From: Halomonas sp. BDJS001
GTDB taxonomy: Bacteria > Pseudomonadota > Gammaproteobacteria > Pseudomonadales > Halomonadaceae
Assembly (NCBI RefSeq): GCF_026104355.1
Contig: NZ_CP110535.1
Location: 2,046,001-2,110,000, forward strand
DNA: 64,000 nucleotides
Direction of reading: 5' to 3'
Part shown: positions 36,283-45,630 of the stretch, piece after piece
How the letters are laid out: every line of letters starts with the position of its first letter
Numbering within the stretch: position 1 is the stretch's first letter
The notes under the pieces: generated by a model
Databases searched by the model: none
What the model was told of the DNA's origin: nothing
What the model saw: the letters and a program-made list of their open reading frames with translations, nothing else
Position numbers and translations under genes: made by a program

Positions 36283-36915
36283 TCATGTAGCCGCACCCAT
36301 TTTGATGGCTCGTTGAACTGTACTTGGAGCACACCCAGCCAGTTCCGCCGTCTTGCGAATACTGAAGCCTGTGGCTCGCAGCTCCCTGATCTTTTCATGA
36401 AGCGCCTCATCAGTGGGACGCCCCTTGTAGATGCCCTTAGCTTTGGCTTGCTCGATCCCCTGGGTCTGACGCCTTCTACGATCCTCGTAGTCTTTCCTAG
36501 CGATAGCAGCCAGCATGTCCAGCAACATGGCATTCACGGCATCCAGCATCCTGGCAGTGAAATCGTCTCCGCTGGTCACCCGCATGGCGGCATGGCTCGT
36601 TGGCAGATCCAGGGACACCACTCTTACACCAGCCTTCTGAATGGCGCTCTTCAGCGTTTCCCAATCATCACGGGTCAAGCGGGTGAGTCGGTCCACCTGT
36701 TCGATCAGAAGGACATCTCCAGGCCCCGAGTCGGACAACAGCCGCATCAGCTCGGAACGCTCTGCCTTGGTGCCACTGACGTTCTCGGTGTACCACGCCG
36801 CCACGCGAGCGCCATGCTCCTGTGCAAACCTGCTGAGGGTCTCACGGGCTCGCTCGGCGTTCTGATCCTCGGTGGAGGCCCTCAAGTACCCACGGATAAA
36901 GATGTATGGTGACAT
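36283..36915 (-). CDS. Serine recombinase (resolvase/invertase family)
   Basis: A 210-residue small serine recombinase. The nucleophile is the Ser in YLRASTEDQNAERA, with later catalytic-domain segments DVLLIEQVDRLTRL and RVVSLDLPTSH; residues ~170-207 form the C-terminal helix-turn-helix (ATGFSIRKTAELAGCAPSTVQRAIK). It may resolve cointegrates or invert DNA. Upstream DNA carries two direct copies and one inverted partial copy of CGTTTGGGT (36947, 36976, 37045) that could be its binding sites. Confidence 0.9.
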   Translation of the reverse strand: MSPYIFIRGYLRASTEDQNAERARETLSRFAQEHGARVAAWYTENVSGTKAERSELMRLLSDSGPGDVLLIEQVDRLTRLTRDDWETLKSAIQKAGVRVVSLDLPTSHAAMRVTSGDDFTARMLDAVNAMLLDMLAAIARKDYEDRRRRQTQGIEQAKAKGIYKGRPTDEALHEKIRELRATGFSIRKTAELAGCAPSTVQRAIKMGAAT

Positions 36916-36946
36916 CGTTCGCTACCTCTCTCACAACCCCTGTACT

Positions 36947-37051
36947 CGTTTGGGTGTGATGATTTTTAGCGTATCCGTTTGGGTTGTCAAGAGTGCCATA
37001 TCGGTACGCCTAGACCCGGCCTATGACCGTGCTCGTTGAGGTATACCCAAA
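36947..37051. repeat. CGTTTGGGT repeats upstream of the serine recombinase
   Basis: CGTTTGGGT occurs at 36947-36955 and 36976-36984 (29 bases apart), and its inverted core ACCCAAA at 37045-37051. Together with an intervening AT-rich segment they could form a res-like recombination or autoregulation site. Nine-base repeats are short and the assignment is tentative. Confidence 0.35.
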
Positions 37052-37141
37052 AGAATGCGCTGTGAAAAATCAACAGATATACGCATTGGCTCTCCTGCTT
37101 GGTCTATGCTTTAAGATGCCCTACCACAAGGAGAAGCTCAT

Positions 37142-37429
37142 ATGAGTTCGATGAAAGATGGCATCCACCACATTGCCCAGACTTCCGTTAAGGCTACAGC
37201 CATTATCACCGAAGGGATGATTTCCGCTGGTGTAGATCCTCGTGAAGCCCACAAATATGCAGCCCCAGTTGCAGCGCAGGTCATGGCTGGCCAGGTGGAG
37301 GATATTTTTGGTGACGCAAACGCTGCTCAGTTCACTGAACGTCTACGGGAGCTTGGCAGTGAGCACGCCAGTTGGAATCAAGCGCAACCAGCAAGGCAAT
37401 TCGTGTGCTACGAAGACAAGGAAGAGTGA
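37142..37429 (+). CDS. Hypothetical 95-residue island protein
   Basis: A predicted soluble, largely helical protein (MSSMKDGIHHIAQTS...; acidic end YEDKEE). AAGGAG lies 8 bases before the ATG and it stands alone between the recombinase and hsdR, both of which point leftwards. No family is recognised. Codon use and the ribosome site support it as real. Confidence 0.6.
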   Translation: MSSMKDGIHHIAQTSVKATAIITEGMISAGVDPREAHKYAAPVAAQVMAGQVEDIFGDANAAQFTERLRELGSEHASWNQAQPARQFVCYEDKEE

Positions 37430-37522
37430 GTGATTGAGCTACCGCCTCGGCATCCGCCAGATGTCGAGGTGACCTTTTGCTTGTTAGTTCTTTCTTTGTC
37501 TATGTGATTGATTTAATTATTT

Positions 37523-40500
37523 TTATTGCCTGGAAGGATTCGAGTAAACACTCTGCCCACCACCGTAGTAACTGGTCATCAGATGGTGGAAAGCCGCATC
37601 ACATTTCTCGTTGTAGATGTCTTCCTCGAAGCTATCCGGCAGTCCCCGGTCGAAGACGATTTCCAGGGTACGGCGGACATCGCCCTTGGCCTGGGCCTTC
37701 TTCCGCCAGTCCAGCACCAGCTTCTCCTCCTTGAGTGTCTCCAGCAGTTCCCGACACATGGCCTTCACCTGGGCCACCTCCTTGTCGGTCATTTCCGGTG
37801 CTGGCTTGGTGATGATGTCGAACAGTGCCAGCTCCTCTTCAGTCAGCCCCTCACGGATTGCCCGCTGGTCTTCTTCCTGCAGCTCCTCTGTGAACTTCAT
37901 CAGCTGCTGGAAGAACGCCTCGATGTTCAGGCTGCCCGAGTTGTACTTCTCGATCAGCTTCTGGAGCTTCTCCATGAAGTCGGTGCGGCTGGGGTTCTTG
38001 GCCACCATGCTCTCCAACTTCTGGTTCAGCAGTGCCCGCAACTTCTCAGCCTCGGTGCGCTTCTTGCCCTTGCTGAACCTCTCCTTGAGCTTCTCGAAGT
38101 CGATCTGGCTGAGATCGAAGAGCTTCTCCTCATCAGTATCCTCGATAACGTAGGGCACCGGAGCGACCGACTGATCCAGCAGGTCGTCCACGTCCCTCAT
38201 CACCTGTGAGATGTCCACTTCGGGCTCCAGCGCCTTGATCTTCTGGGCCAGCACCGAAAGCAGTACCGCATCGGGGGCCAGATCATTGGCTGAAGGATCA
38301 GGGAGGATGGCTCGGTAGACTCGGGAGGTGGCCCTGGCGAGGTTCAGGAAAGCCTTTTTGGTCTCTTCGCTATCCAGTAGCTTCTCGCGGGCATCGTCCA
38401 GCAAGGCAACTTTATCGAAGCCTCCAGCAGTTTTGATCGCCTCGGGGTCAATCTGCTTTTCGGTCAGGAAGGTAATTCCCTTGGCCAGCAGGTGCTTGAG
38501 GTACTCAACCAGCTCGGCCTTCTGGTGGATCGGTGTATCACCATCTTGAGGCGGCTCATCTCCGTATCCTGGCCTCGGCTCAGCTACCTTTGATGAAGCC
38601 CCGCCATAGATGGCCAACGCCTCCTGCAGCTTCCTGAAGACACCCGCGTAGTCCACGATCAGACCCGCTTCCTTGCCGGGGTACTTCCGGTTGGCCCTGG
38701 CAATGGTCTGCATCAAGGTGTGATTCTTCATCGGCTTGTCGAGGTAGATGGTCGAGCAGGAAGGCACATCGAAGCCGGTGATCCACATGGCACAGACGAA
38801 CACCAACCGCAGCGGTCCATCAGGATCCTTGAACTGCTCGTCGAGGTCTTCCTCCACCATGCGCTTGCGGTGAGGCAGAATGTCGAGCCCCTTGTCCGCC
38901 AGCTCTTTCACCTCGTTCTGACCCTGGGAGACCACCACTGCCATATCGGTCGTCTCCAGCACCTCGATCTTGTGCTTTAGCGCCTCCTGCTGCTCCTTTG
39001 GGGCCGATTCCAGATCAGCCCGAAGGCGGGCCAGGTAGTCTTTCCAGTGGGCCTGAACCTTGTTGTACATCTTCACGGCGGTGGCCTTGTCGATGCAGAC
39101 CATCATCGCCTTGCCTTGGTGGCCCCTGCCGACGAAGTGCTGCACCAGATCTTCGGCAATGGCCTCCAGGCGGTCATCGCGGGTAATCAGGTGGTACTCT
39201 CGGGCGAACACACGCTCGACCTTCTTCTCCTGATCCTCGTCCAGTTCTGCATCTTCCAGCAGCCGGGTCAGATCGTCGTTGAGGTTATCGTTGATCAGTT
39301 GCAGCTCGGGGATACGGTTCTCGTAGTAGAGCGGTACCGTGGCCCCATCGGCGATGGACTGTCCGAAGTCGTAGACCGAGATGTAGTCACCGAACACTTC
39401 CTTGGTCTTCTCTTCACCGGCCATCAGAGGCGTCCCGGTGAAGCCCAGGAAGGCGGCATGGGGAAGCGCCGTCCGCATGTTCATCGCTAGGGTGTCGTAC
39501 TGGGAACGATGGGCCTCGTCGGTGATAACGATGACGTCCTGACGGTCAGAGAGCTTTGGATACGTCTCACCTTGCTTGGTGCCGAACTTCTGGATCAGCG
39601 TGAAGACGTAACGGTGATCCTCGCTGAGCAGCTGCTTGAGGTGGGCACCACTCTCGGCATGGGCCTCCACCTCGTTGACTGCACCGGTGGCAGCGAAGGT
39701 CTTATATATCTGCTCGTCCAACTCGTTGCGGTCGGTGACAATCACGAACGTCCAGTTGCCGGTGATCGTGCGATGGATCTTCTGGGTGAAGAACACCATA
39801 GAGAGCGACTTGCCCGACCCCTGGGTGTGCCAGAATACCCCTAGTCGACCCGCCTCACCGGCAGGGCGATCTTTGATGCGCTGCAGTTCGGCGATAGCCT
39901 TGTTCACTCCGAGGTACTGGTGGTTCTTGGCGATCTTCTTGATAGTGCCACCTTGGGCCTCCTCGAACACCGTAAAGTTCTCCACGATGTCCAGTAGCCT
40001 TGTTCGCTCGGCAATGCCTCGGATGGCAGTCTCCAGGGACACCACGCCTTTCTCACCCTCGTCGTTGATCCGCTTCCACTCGAAGAGATGCTCCCAGGGG
40101 GAGAAGGTGCTGCCCACCAGAGTCTCGGAGCCGTTGGAGAGCATCACCACGGCGTTGTAGGTGAACAACTGGGGAATCACCGAGCGGTAGTCGCTCAGGT
40201 TGCCATCATAGGCCGACTTGAGGGTCTTGTGGCTGGTCTTCAGCTCCACGAACAGCAGCGGCAGCCCGTTCACGAAGCCGACCAGATCGGTGCGCCGAGT
40301 ATGCAACTCACCCCGCACCCAGAACTGCGAGGTCAGCAGGAAGTCGTTCTCCTCGGGCTTGCTCCAGTCGACCACCCGCACGGTCTCGATAGTGGTGCCG
40401 CCGTCCTCCTCGGATACCTCGACCTTCACGCCATCCTTGAGCAGCCGGTAGACCTCCAGATTGGCGTTCACCGCCAGCAACTTGGAGCGGTCTCGGGTCA

Positions 40501-40747
40501 GCTCCACGATGGCCTTCTCCAGGGCATCGGCGGGCAGCTCGGGGTTGAGCTTCTCCAAGGCCACGCGCAGCCTGGGCACCAGCACCACATCCTGCTGTGT
40601 CTGCCGTCCCTCGCTCGATACCGTACCCAACCACTCTCCGTAGAGATTGGCAGTGTCCCAGCCCAGATCAGCGAACAGCTCGATAGCGGGCTGCTCGACC
40701 AGGGCATCTTCGGAGTAGGCATAGGTGGGGGATGGCGGGGGCGTCAT
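37523..40747 (-). CDS. hsdR: Type I restriction enzyme subunit HsdR
   Basis: A 1074-residue restriction and translocation subunit. Residues ~20-230 hold the nuclease domain with the PD-(D/E)xK-like pattern (TDLVGFVNGLPLLFVELKTS: Asp and ELK). The SF2 motor follows: Walker A HTQGSGKSLSM, DEAH box ITDEAHRSQY, motif III FTGTPL and motif VI region TIARANRKY. The C-terminal helical region contacts the methylase. It cuts unmethylated DNA far from the recognition site after ATP-driven translocation. The start overlaps the hsdS stop (ATGA). Confidence 0.95.
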   Translation of the reverse strand: MTPPPSPTYAYSEDALVEQPAIELFADLGWDTANLYGEWLGTVSSEGRQTQQDVVLVPRLRVALEKLNPELPADALEKAIVELTRDRSKLLAVNANLEVYRLLKDGVKVEVSEEDGGTTIETVRVVDWSKPEENDFLLTSQFWVRGELHTRRTDLVGFVNGLPLLFVELKTSHKTLKSAYDGNLSDYRSVIPQLFTYNAVVMLSNGSETLVGSTFSPWEHLFEWKRINDEGEKGVVSLETAIRGIAERTRLLDIVENFTVFEEAQGGTIKKIAKNHQYLGVNKAIAELQRIKDRPAGEAGRLGVFWHTQGSGKSLSMVFFTQKIHRTITGNWTFVIVTDRNELDEQIYKTFAATGAVNEVEAHAESGAHLKQLLSEDHRYVFTLIQKFGTKQGETYPKLSDRQDVIVITDEAHRSQYDTLAMNMRTALPHAAFLGFTGTPLMAGEEKTKEVFGDYISVYDFGQSIADGATVPLYYENRIPELQLINDNLNDDLTRLLEDAELDEDQEKKVERVFAREYHLITRDDRLEAIAEDLVQHFVGRGHQGKAMMVCIDKATAVKMYNKVQAHWKDYLARLRADLESAPKEQQEALKHKIEVLETTDMAVVVSQGQNEVKELADKGLDILPHRKRMVEEDLDEQFKDPDGPLRLVFVCAMWITGFDVPSCSTIYLDKPMKNHTLMQTIARANRKYPGKEAGLIVDYAGVFRKLQEALAIYGGASSKVAEPRPGYGDEPPQDGDTPIHQKAELVEYLKHLLAKGITFLTEKQIDPEAIKTAGGFDKVALLDDAREKLLDSEETKKAFLNLARATSRVYRAILPDPSANDLAPDAVLLSVLAQKIKALEPEVDISQVMRDVDDLLDQSVAPVPYVIEDTDEEKLFDLSQIDFEKLKERFSKGKKRTEAEKLRALLNQKLESMVAKNPSRTDFMEKLQKLIEKYNSGSLNIEAFFQQLMKFTEELQEEDQRAIREGLTEEELALFDIITKPAPEMTDKEVAQVKAMCRELLETLKEEKLVLDWRKKAQAKGDVRRTLEIVFDRGLPDSFEEDIYNEKCDAAFHHLMTSYYGGGQSVYSNPSRQ

Positions 40748-41982
40748 GCGGCTTCGACCTCCTTGTCGTCGGGCATGGGGATATCGGATACGTCGATCTC
40801 ACCGGAAACCAGCTTGGGCAGGAGCAGGTCGCGTTGGGCGCGTAGGTTGGAGTTCTTGCGCTGGAGCCGGTTTACCAAGATGTATAGAGGATCAACCAAT
40901 AGCGAAAACTGATCCACAACTTTAGGATCAGGCGTCATTACTCTTACTCCAGATAATCCATCCAACGTAAGCTGAGGCTGCGCAGCTCCCCCGACAACAG
41001 ACATCACAGGGGCGTTGAGCATAACTTGCTCAATATATCCGAAATGGGTGTTCAGTTCTGAATCTTTAGGCATCACAGTGAAAGCGTTGTTCGTCACCAA
41101 TCCTGCTTCTGGTGCTCTCCAAACGGTACCGCTTCCGTTGCCTCGGGAAGTAATGAGCGTTGTTGGCCCGTCGATATTGAACTGGTCGCAGCGACCGATC
41201 ACGCCGCCACCTCCAAAAACTGGGTATTGTCCGTTTGGATCTAGGTTTTTCTTTGGGAACGTTTTCCCGTATTTTATCTTAAATGCATCTGTGGCCGCCT
41301 CTGTCCACCACCCCTCAGGAATCTCCCCAAGCTCACTCTCCTTGAAGTTCACCTCCTCATGCCCTGGGAAACGGAAGTGGACGAACCACTCCTCGTACAA
41401 CCGCCGGGCCATCTCCTCAAGGATCTCGATGCGGCGCGTATTGTTCTCGATGAGGTCGTCGTAGGCGGAGAGGATGGAAACGACTCTTTCCTGCACTGGC
41501 TCAGGAGGGAGTTTGAACCTGAATGCCTTTATATCGCGACCGCTGATGTGTGGAACGTTTACGCCAGTTGTGATTGAAAGCACGTGGTTCGTGAAGTCAT
41601 GGCTTCCGATGACATATCGCAAATAGTCAGTGAGCAAACCGTCAGTGCCACGCAGTCTCGCAACTCGTTGAACCAATAAACATGGCAAGTCGCCTTCTTT
41701 TATCCATGCATACTTTAGTCCCGCTGAAATCCAGGGGCGATCCATGGCCAGTATTACATCGCCTTTCTGAAGGTGACAGCTTGAGTAGGCCTCATATTCT
41801 TCACGCGGCCATCGCTTTGCATCATTCCAGCGCAAGAAACCCTGAGCCACATTGTCCCCTCGCAGCAAGCGAATATCGTTGTCATCCTGGGTGAACTGCT
41901 TACTCTTAAACGGATACCCAGTTAGCAGATCGACGTGGTTTCCTAGCTGCACCTCTTTCCAGGTATTGTTGTGCTGTGTCAT
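40744..41982 (-). CDS. hsdS: Type I restriction-modification specificity subunit HsdS
   Basis: A 412-residue protein with two target-recognition domains (residues ~8-155 and ~215-360), a central conserved helix ([22 protein letters not shown] then [17 protein letters not shown]) and a shorter distal helix ending [12 protein letters not shown]. Each recognition domain reads one half of a bipartite target; the sequence recognised cannot be predicted. It overlaps hsdM and hsdR by 4 bases on each side. Confidence 0.94.
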   Translation of the reverse strand: MTQHNNTWKEVQLGNHVDLLTGYPFKSKQFTQDDNDIRLLRGDNVAQGFLRWNDAKRWPREEYEAYSSCHLQKGDVILAMDRPWISAGLKYAWIKEGDLPCLLVQRVARLRGTDGLLTDYLRYVIGSHDFTNHVLSITTGVNVPHISGRDIKAFRFKLPPEPVQERVVSILSAYDDLIENNTRRIEILEEMARRLYEEWFVHFRFPGHEEVNFKESELGEIPEGWWTEAATDAFKIKYGKTFPKKNLDPNGQYPVFGGGGVIGRCDQFNIDGPTTLITSRGNGSGTVWRAPEAGLVTNNAFTVMPKDSELNTHFGYIEQVMLNAPVMSVVGGAAQPQLTLDGLSGVRVMTPDPKVVDQFSLLVDPLYILVNRLQRKNSNLRAQRDLLLPKLVSGEIDVSDIPMPDDKEVEAA

Positions 41983-43538
41983 GACGCTTCTTCCAGAACC
42001 CGGGCGGTGTTAGCGGATATCGTTTCTTCTAACTCTCTGGCCTCGGAGTTCAGTACTTCCAGCTCCTCTGCCAGCTCTTCCAGCCGCTCAGCAAAGTCCA
42101 CATCCTCAGCTTCTCTCGCTGCCGCCCCGACATAGCGCCCAGGGTTCAGCGACCAGCCCTGCGCCTCGATCTCTTCCCGAGTCGCCACCTTGCAGAGTCC
42201 AGGCACATCAGTGTACCCCTCGCTCAGCCCCTTCTCGGCCAGCAGCGGCTCACTGCCCTGATCGAGTTCTACAGCTTCACCACGATAAAGGCGCACGATG
42301 TTGGCCAGGAACTCGACCTGCTCCGGCAGCCAGTCTCGGTGCGCCCGGTCAATCTGGCGGTAGATATGGCGAGCGTCGATGAACAGCACCTTGTCACCGC
42401 GTTCAGTCCCGCTCTTGGCTCGGTCAAAGAACCACAGGGTGCAGGGCAGCGTGACGGTATAGAAGAAGTTCGGCCCAACCGAGACGATCACATCGACGGC
42501 ACCTGACTCGATCAACTTCTGGCGGATCACCTGCTCGCTACCTCGGGCATCTCCCGCCGAGTTGGCCATGACGAAACCAGCCCGCCCGGTCGGCTTGAGC
42601 GAGGCGAAGAAGAGCTGGATCCAGAGGTAGTTGGCGTTGTCGGTCTTGGGCACACCGAAGGGGAAACGTGGGTCGCCCTCTAGGCGCTCCTTGTCCACTC
42701 CCGAGACATTGAACGGGGGATTGGCCATCACGAAGTCGAAGAAGCCGTCACCGTTCTTGTAGACCGCACCGTGAGGATCCTCGTAGTAGGTGTTGGACAC
42801 CCGCACATCGCCGGAGAGGCCATGCACCGCGAGGTTCATCTTGTTGAGGTTGACAGTGGTCTGATCCTTCTCGGTGCCAAAGATCGAGATTTCGTCCATG
42901 GCCGTCTTATGGTGGCGCTCCACGAAGTCTGCCGAGTGGACGAACATACCGCCTGAGCCACAAGCCGGGTCGAAGATGCGCCCGTGGTAGGGCTCGATGA
43001 TCTCGACGATCAGCTTGACGATGGACTCAGGGGTGTAAAAGACACCGCCTTTCTGGCCTTCCTTCAGTGCAAAGTTGCCGAGGAAGTACTCGTAGACCTT
43101 GCCGAAGGCGTCCCCAGAAAGGTCAACCGGAGCGAGCTGCTTGAGCAGTTCCTGCAGCACCCAGTTGTCCAGGCGGGTGTAGGTTCGCGGCAGGGCACCC
43201 TTGAGGTCTGGGTTCTCGTCCTCAATGGCCTTCATAGCATCGTTGATGGCCTTGCCGATGTTGTCGCCCTCGGTGAGCGACAGCAGGTGCGAGAAGCGGG
43301 CGGTCTCAGGGAGGAAGATCACTCCCTCGGCCAGATAGTCGTCCTTGCTCACCTTGCGTCGGCCACCGGAACCCACCGGCCCGAGCTTCTCCTCGGCGGC
43401 TGAGTACTTCTTGTCGGCGTACTTCAGAAAGATGAGCCCCAGCACGGGGGTCGAGAACTCGGCGGGCTTGAGGCCAGTGTTGGCCCATAACTGGTCAGCT
43501 GCTGCCCATAGGCGCTTCCCCACGTCTCCATTAACCAA
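41979..43538 (-). CDS. hsdM: Type I DNA methyltransferase subunit HsdM
   Basis: A 519-residue N6-adenine methylase: N-terminal helical domain ([19 protein letters not shown]), S-adenosylmethionine motif [11 protein letters not shown] and catalytic motif NPPF ([12 protein letters not shown]). The C-terminus is an acidic coiled coil ([21 protein letters not shown]). The start is set at TTG 43538 with AGGAG 10 bases upstream; no ATG in frame is nearer. Order hsdM-hsdS-hsdR with 4-base overlaps indicates one transcript. Confidence 0.94.
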   Translation of the reverse strand: MVNGDVGKRLWAAADQLWANTGLKPAEFSTPVLGLIFLKYADKKYSAAEEKLGPVGSGGRRKVSKDDYLAEGVIFLPETARFSHLLSLTEGDNIGKAINDAMKAIEDENPDLKGALPRTYTRLDNWVLQELLKQLAPVDLSGDAFGKVYEYFLGNFALKEGQKGGVFYTPESIVKLIVEIIEPYHGRIFDPACGSGGMFVHSADFVERHHKTAMDEISIFGTEKDQTTVNLNKMNLAVHGLSGDVRVSNTYYEDPHGAVYKNGDGFFDFVMANPPFNVSGVDKERLEGDPRFPFGVPKTDNANYLWIQLFFASLKPTGRAGFVMANSAGDARGSEQVIRQKLIESGAVDVIVSVGPNFFYTVTLPCTLWFFDRAKSGTERGDKVLFIDARHIYRQIDRAHRDWLPEQVEFLANIVRLYRGEAVELDQGSEPLLAEKGLSEGYTDVPGLCKVATREEIEAQGWSLNPGRYVGAAAREAEDVDFAERLEELAEELEVLNSEARELEETISANTARVLEEAS

Positions 43539-43774
43539 GGCGTACTGCTCCTAATGCTTATTGATCATGCTTTGTCTGATATTAGCTATGCATCTTACTA
43601 CAGCAACCCCTTCCCCTGGCAGGTGAGCAAGACAACCCATCGCGCCCGCAACTGATGCGCAGCGTCATTACATGCAATATTTGATTATATGTTATTGATT
43701 TTAAAGCTTTTATTGTTGATCACGATGATGCTATACCAATAAGGTCTCTCGCATATAGCATCGGAGGGTTCGGT
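43539..43774. promoter_or_regulatory. Divergent promoter region of hsdMSR and the 55-aa/MarR genes, with inverted repeat
   Basis: AT-rich, 236 bases. A perfect 9-base inverted repeat GATGCTATA (43727-43735) and TATAGCATC (43754-43762), 27 bases centre to centre, ends directly at the GGAGGG ribosome site of the 55-residue gene. It is a plausible operator for the MarR-like protein encoded just downstream, or an RNA hairpin affecting translation. Confidence 0.45.
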
Positions 43775-43942
43775 ATGAAGCTGGAGATTGGGCGTTGGGG
43801 TCTCGGTGTGGCAATCAGATATTTCGAGCTACGCCTGTTCCTGGGGGACTTCTACCTGAAGATCCCCGGAAGGCTGGAGGTGGCCTGGAACTCCACAGGT
43901 CGCTATGTCGACCGCATTGAGCGCAAAAGGGGGGAGAGCTGA
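43775..43942 (+). CDS. 55-residue protein upstream of a MarR-like regulator
   Basis: ATG 43775 lies 5 bases after GGAGGG; the frame runs 55 codons to TGA at 43940-43942, which overlaps the next ATG by one base (TGATG). The product begins MKLEIGRWGLGVAI, has FLGDFYLKIPGR in the middle and a charged end (RIERKRGES). No family is recognised. Tight coupling to the regulator gene supports expression. Confidence 0.6.
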   Translation: MKLEIGRWGLGVAIRYFELRLFLGDFYLKIPGRLEVAWNSTGRYVDRIERKRGES

Positions 43943-44334
43943 TGGACGGCCTCGGTGCCCCTTGCCAAATCCCTGACATCGACGGGGAAGCAGTAGAGCG
44001 AGTATCAGCCAGAATCGGCATCACACGCCTGATCGGCGCAGTCGCTGTCATCCGTGAGGTTGCGCCTGAGATTGGCATCCAGGCCGTCCATCTGCTGCTG
44101 GAGGTTGCCAGAAAGCCCGGCATCACCGTCAGTGAGCTGATGCGGAAGACGGGGCTGTCGCAGTCATCCTGCTCGCGCAACTTGGCGCTGCTGTCGGCAC
44201 AACACCGACTCGGAAAGCCGGGGCTGGATCTGGTGTACACACAGGAAGACCCCTCGGAGCGACGCCGGAAGCTGGCTCGCTTGACCCCCAAGGGAGAAGA
44301 GCTGGTTTCATTGGTTGTCGACTCGGTGCGCTAG
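43942..44334 (+). CDS. MarR-like winged-helix regulator
   Basis: A 130-residue protein with a winged helix-turn-helix: VHLLLEVARKPGITVSELMRKTGLSQSSCSRNLALLS, then a wing region and the usual ARLTPKGEELVSLVV end. It lacks long flanking dimerisation helices, so it is at the short end for MarR. It is coupled to the 55-residue gene and its 3' end overlaps the converging reverse transcriptase gene by 27 bases. It may regulate the hsd genes, itself, or the neighbouring retron-like operon. Confidence 0.72.
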   Translation: MDGLGAPCQIPDIDGEAVERVSARIGITRLIGAVAVIREVAPEIGIQAVHLLLEVARKPGITVSELMRKTGLSQSSCSRNLALLSAQHRLGKPGLDLVYTQEDPSERRRKLARLTPKGEELVSLVVDSVR

Positions 44335-45300
44335 GGGTGCGGCTTGGAGGAGTGCATCCAGACGCTGGGATAGTCGCCTTCCCTCGGCGTGTTTCAAGCG
44401 AACTAGTCTTCCGACTCGTCCCTTGGCGCTGTCCCAGGCCTTACGGTTCTCGGGCGTCATACCCTCTTCGTTGACTGCCTTTTCCAGGTGGCGGACTGCA
44501 GAGCGGATCCGGTTTCGCTCGTCCTTGCTGATTGCTGGGGAGCGCCCGGCAGTGATCAGCCCTGTGACCTCCAGCTTTCGCCCCTTACGGCTGACTTGGC
44601 TCTTGGAGCGTTTAGGCCGACACCCCTTTGAGGTCAGCATCCGGTATACCTTGGCCCTGGCCTCGCCAACGGCGCTGTCTGGAATCCGGCAGCGGGATGA
44701 ATAGGTCACATCATCGACGAATCGAGAGTATGTCAGGCCCATCGCCTTCAGATCTTCTACCAGTTGCGCCTCTCGGTCCCAGAAAGCGAGATTTGCTAGG
44801 TAGCTGCTCGTCTTGGCTCCCTGTGGTATGGATCCCTTGCGCGTAGTCAGTTTGGTCAGCAGTGCTGCAACTTCAGGTGAAAACCTGAAGAAGCGTAGCC
44901 AGACCGAGAACACCAGTTTGCGATCCAGCGATGGGTAGAAGTCCGCAATGTCATCCAGTATAAGAATTGCTGCCCCCGTATGCAGGGCCGCATTCGATAC
45001 GTGATCCCTCGGGAACTCGGTATCCTTTATCCCGCCATGCAGGTAACGGGGAAAGCGCACTTTGTGAAGGGTCTTCTGGACGATCTGATGCTGTACTCGC
45101 TTCAGTGCAGGGTACGCGTCGTAGGTCATTCGAGGGCTGCCGTCCTTCTTCTTCTGAGGAACAGGTCGGTAAGAAGAAGACGCACTCTCGGCGATAGCTT
45201 CCAGTTTGGGGAGCGGTGTGTTCAATAATCTCGCGAGGTGCTCAGGATCCACAATCGGGTTGTGGGGGTAAAACGGCGTCAGCTCAGACGAGACGAACAT
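44308..45300 (-). CDS. Retron-type reverse transcriptase
   Basis: A 330-residue reverse transcriptase. Motifs in order: YRPVPQKKKDGSPR (RT1 region), the retron NAxxH motif in SNAALHTGA, motif A LDDIADFYPSLD, QGAKTS in motif B/4, the catalytic box RFVDDVTYSS (FVDD instead of the usual YADD) and the retron VTG motif in LEVTGLITAGR. NAxxH plus VTG separates retron RTs from group II intron and DGR RTs. Length is normal for retrons; there is no fused effector domain. ATG 45300 overlaps the Xre stop (TGATG), so the two are translationally coupled. Confidence 0.88.
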   Translation of the reverse strand: MFVSSELTPFYPHNPIVDPEHLARLLNTPLPKLEAIAESASSSYRPVPQKKKDGSPRMTYDAYPALKRVQHQIVQKTLHKVRFPRYLHGGIKDTEFPRDHVSNAALHTGAAILILDDIADFYPSLDRKLVFSVWLRFFRFSPEVAALLTKLTTRKGSIPQGAKTSSYLANLAFWDREAQLVEDLKAMGLTYSRFVDDVTYSSRCRIPDSAVGEARAKVYRMLTSKGCRPKRSKSQVSRKGRKLEVTGLITAGRSPAISKDERNRIRSAVRHLEKAVNEEGMTPENRKAWDSAKGRVGRLVRLKHAEGRRLSQRLDALLQAAPLAHRVDNQ

Positions 45301-45587
45301 CAAGCCGACTCTCTCATCAGGTTCAGCGCAACGGCTGAGAGCTTTTCCTTCAGCTCTGGAGTAAAGCCTTTCAGATCGTCTTCCTCAGCAGCAAGAAAGA
45401 GCAGCAGGGTCATCGGAACTTCCAACCCCCTCGCAATACTCTCCAGCGAAGACAGGCCTGGATCTGACCTTTCACCCCGCTCAAGGAGCGATAGATAGGA
45501 GACTGACACGCCAGCACGTTTGGCCAACTCACCTTGAGTCAGCTTACGCTGCTGGCGGCACAGTTTGATTGCGTATCCAATATTCAT
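45300..45587 (-). CDS. Xre-family helix-turn-helix protein in the retron-like operon
   Basis: A 95-residue protein. Residues ~5-62 are a Cro/C1 HTH (IKLCRQQRKLTQGELAKRAGVSVSYLSLLERGERSDPGLSSLESIARGLEVP contains the standard five-helix pattern), followed by a short acidic helical tail (AAEEDDLKGFTPELKEKL). It may repress its own operon or be the effector; at least one published retron class pairs the RT with a small HTH protein. ATG 45587 gives a compact HTH; an upstream TTG at 45647 would overlap the preceding gene. The ribosome site is weak. Confidence 0.8.
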   Translation of the reverse strand: MNIGYAIKLCRQQRKLTQGELAKRAGVSVSYLSLLERGERSDPGLSSLESIARGLEVPMTLLLFLAAEEDDLKGFTPELKEKLSAVALNLMRESA

Positions 45588-45630
45588 ATTTCGCAACCAA
45601 TTGAAAATCTTAAAGTAGTGGTTTGCTGTG

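Noticed and set aside
44308..45300. The RT as a group II intron or diversity-generating RT
   Set aside because: No maturase or thumb-domain extension, no intron RNA ends, no template/variable repeat pair nearby; NAxxH and VTG motifs fit retrons instead.
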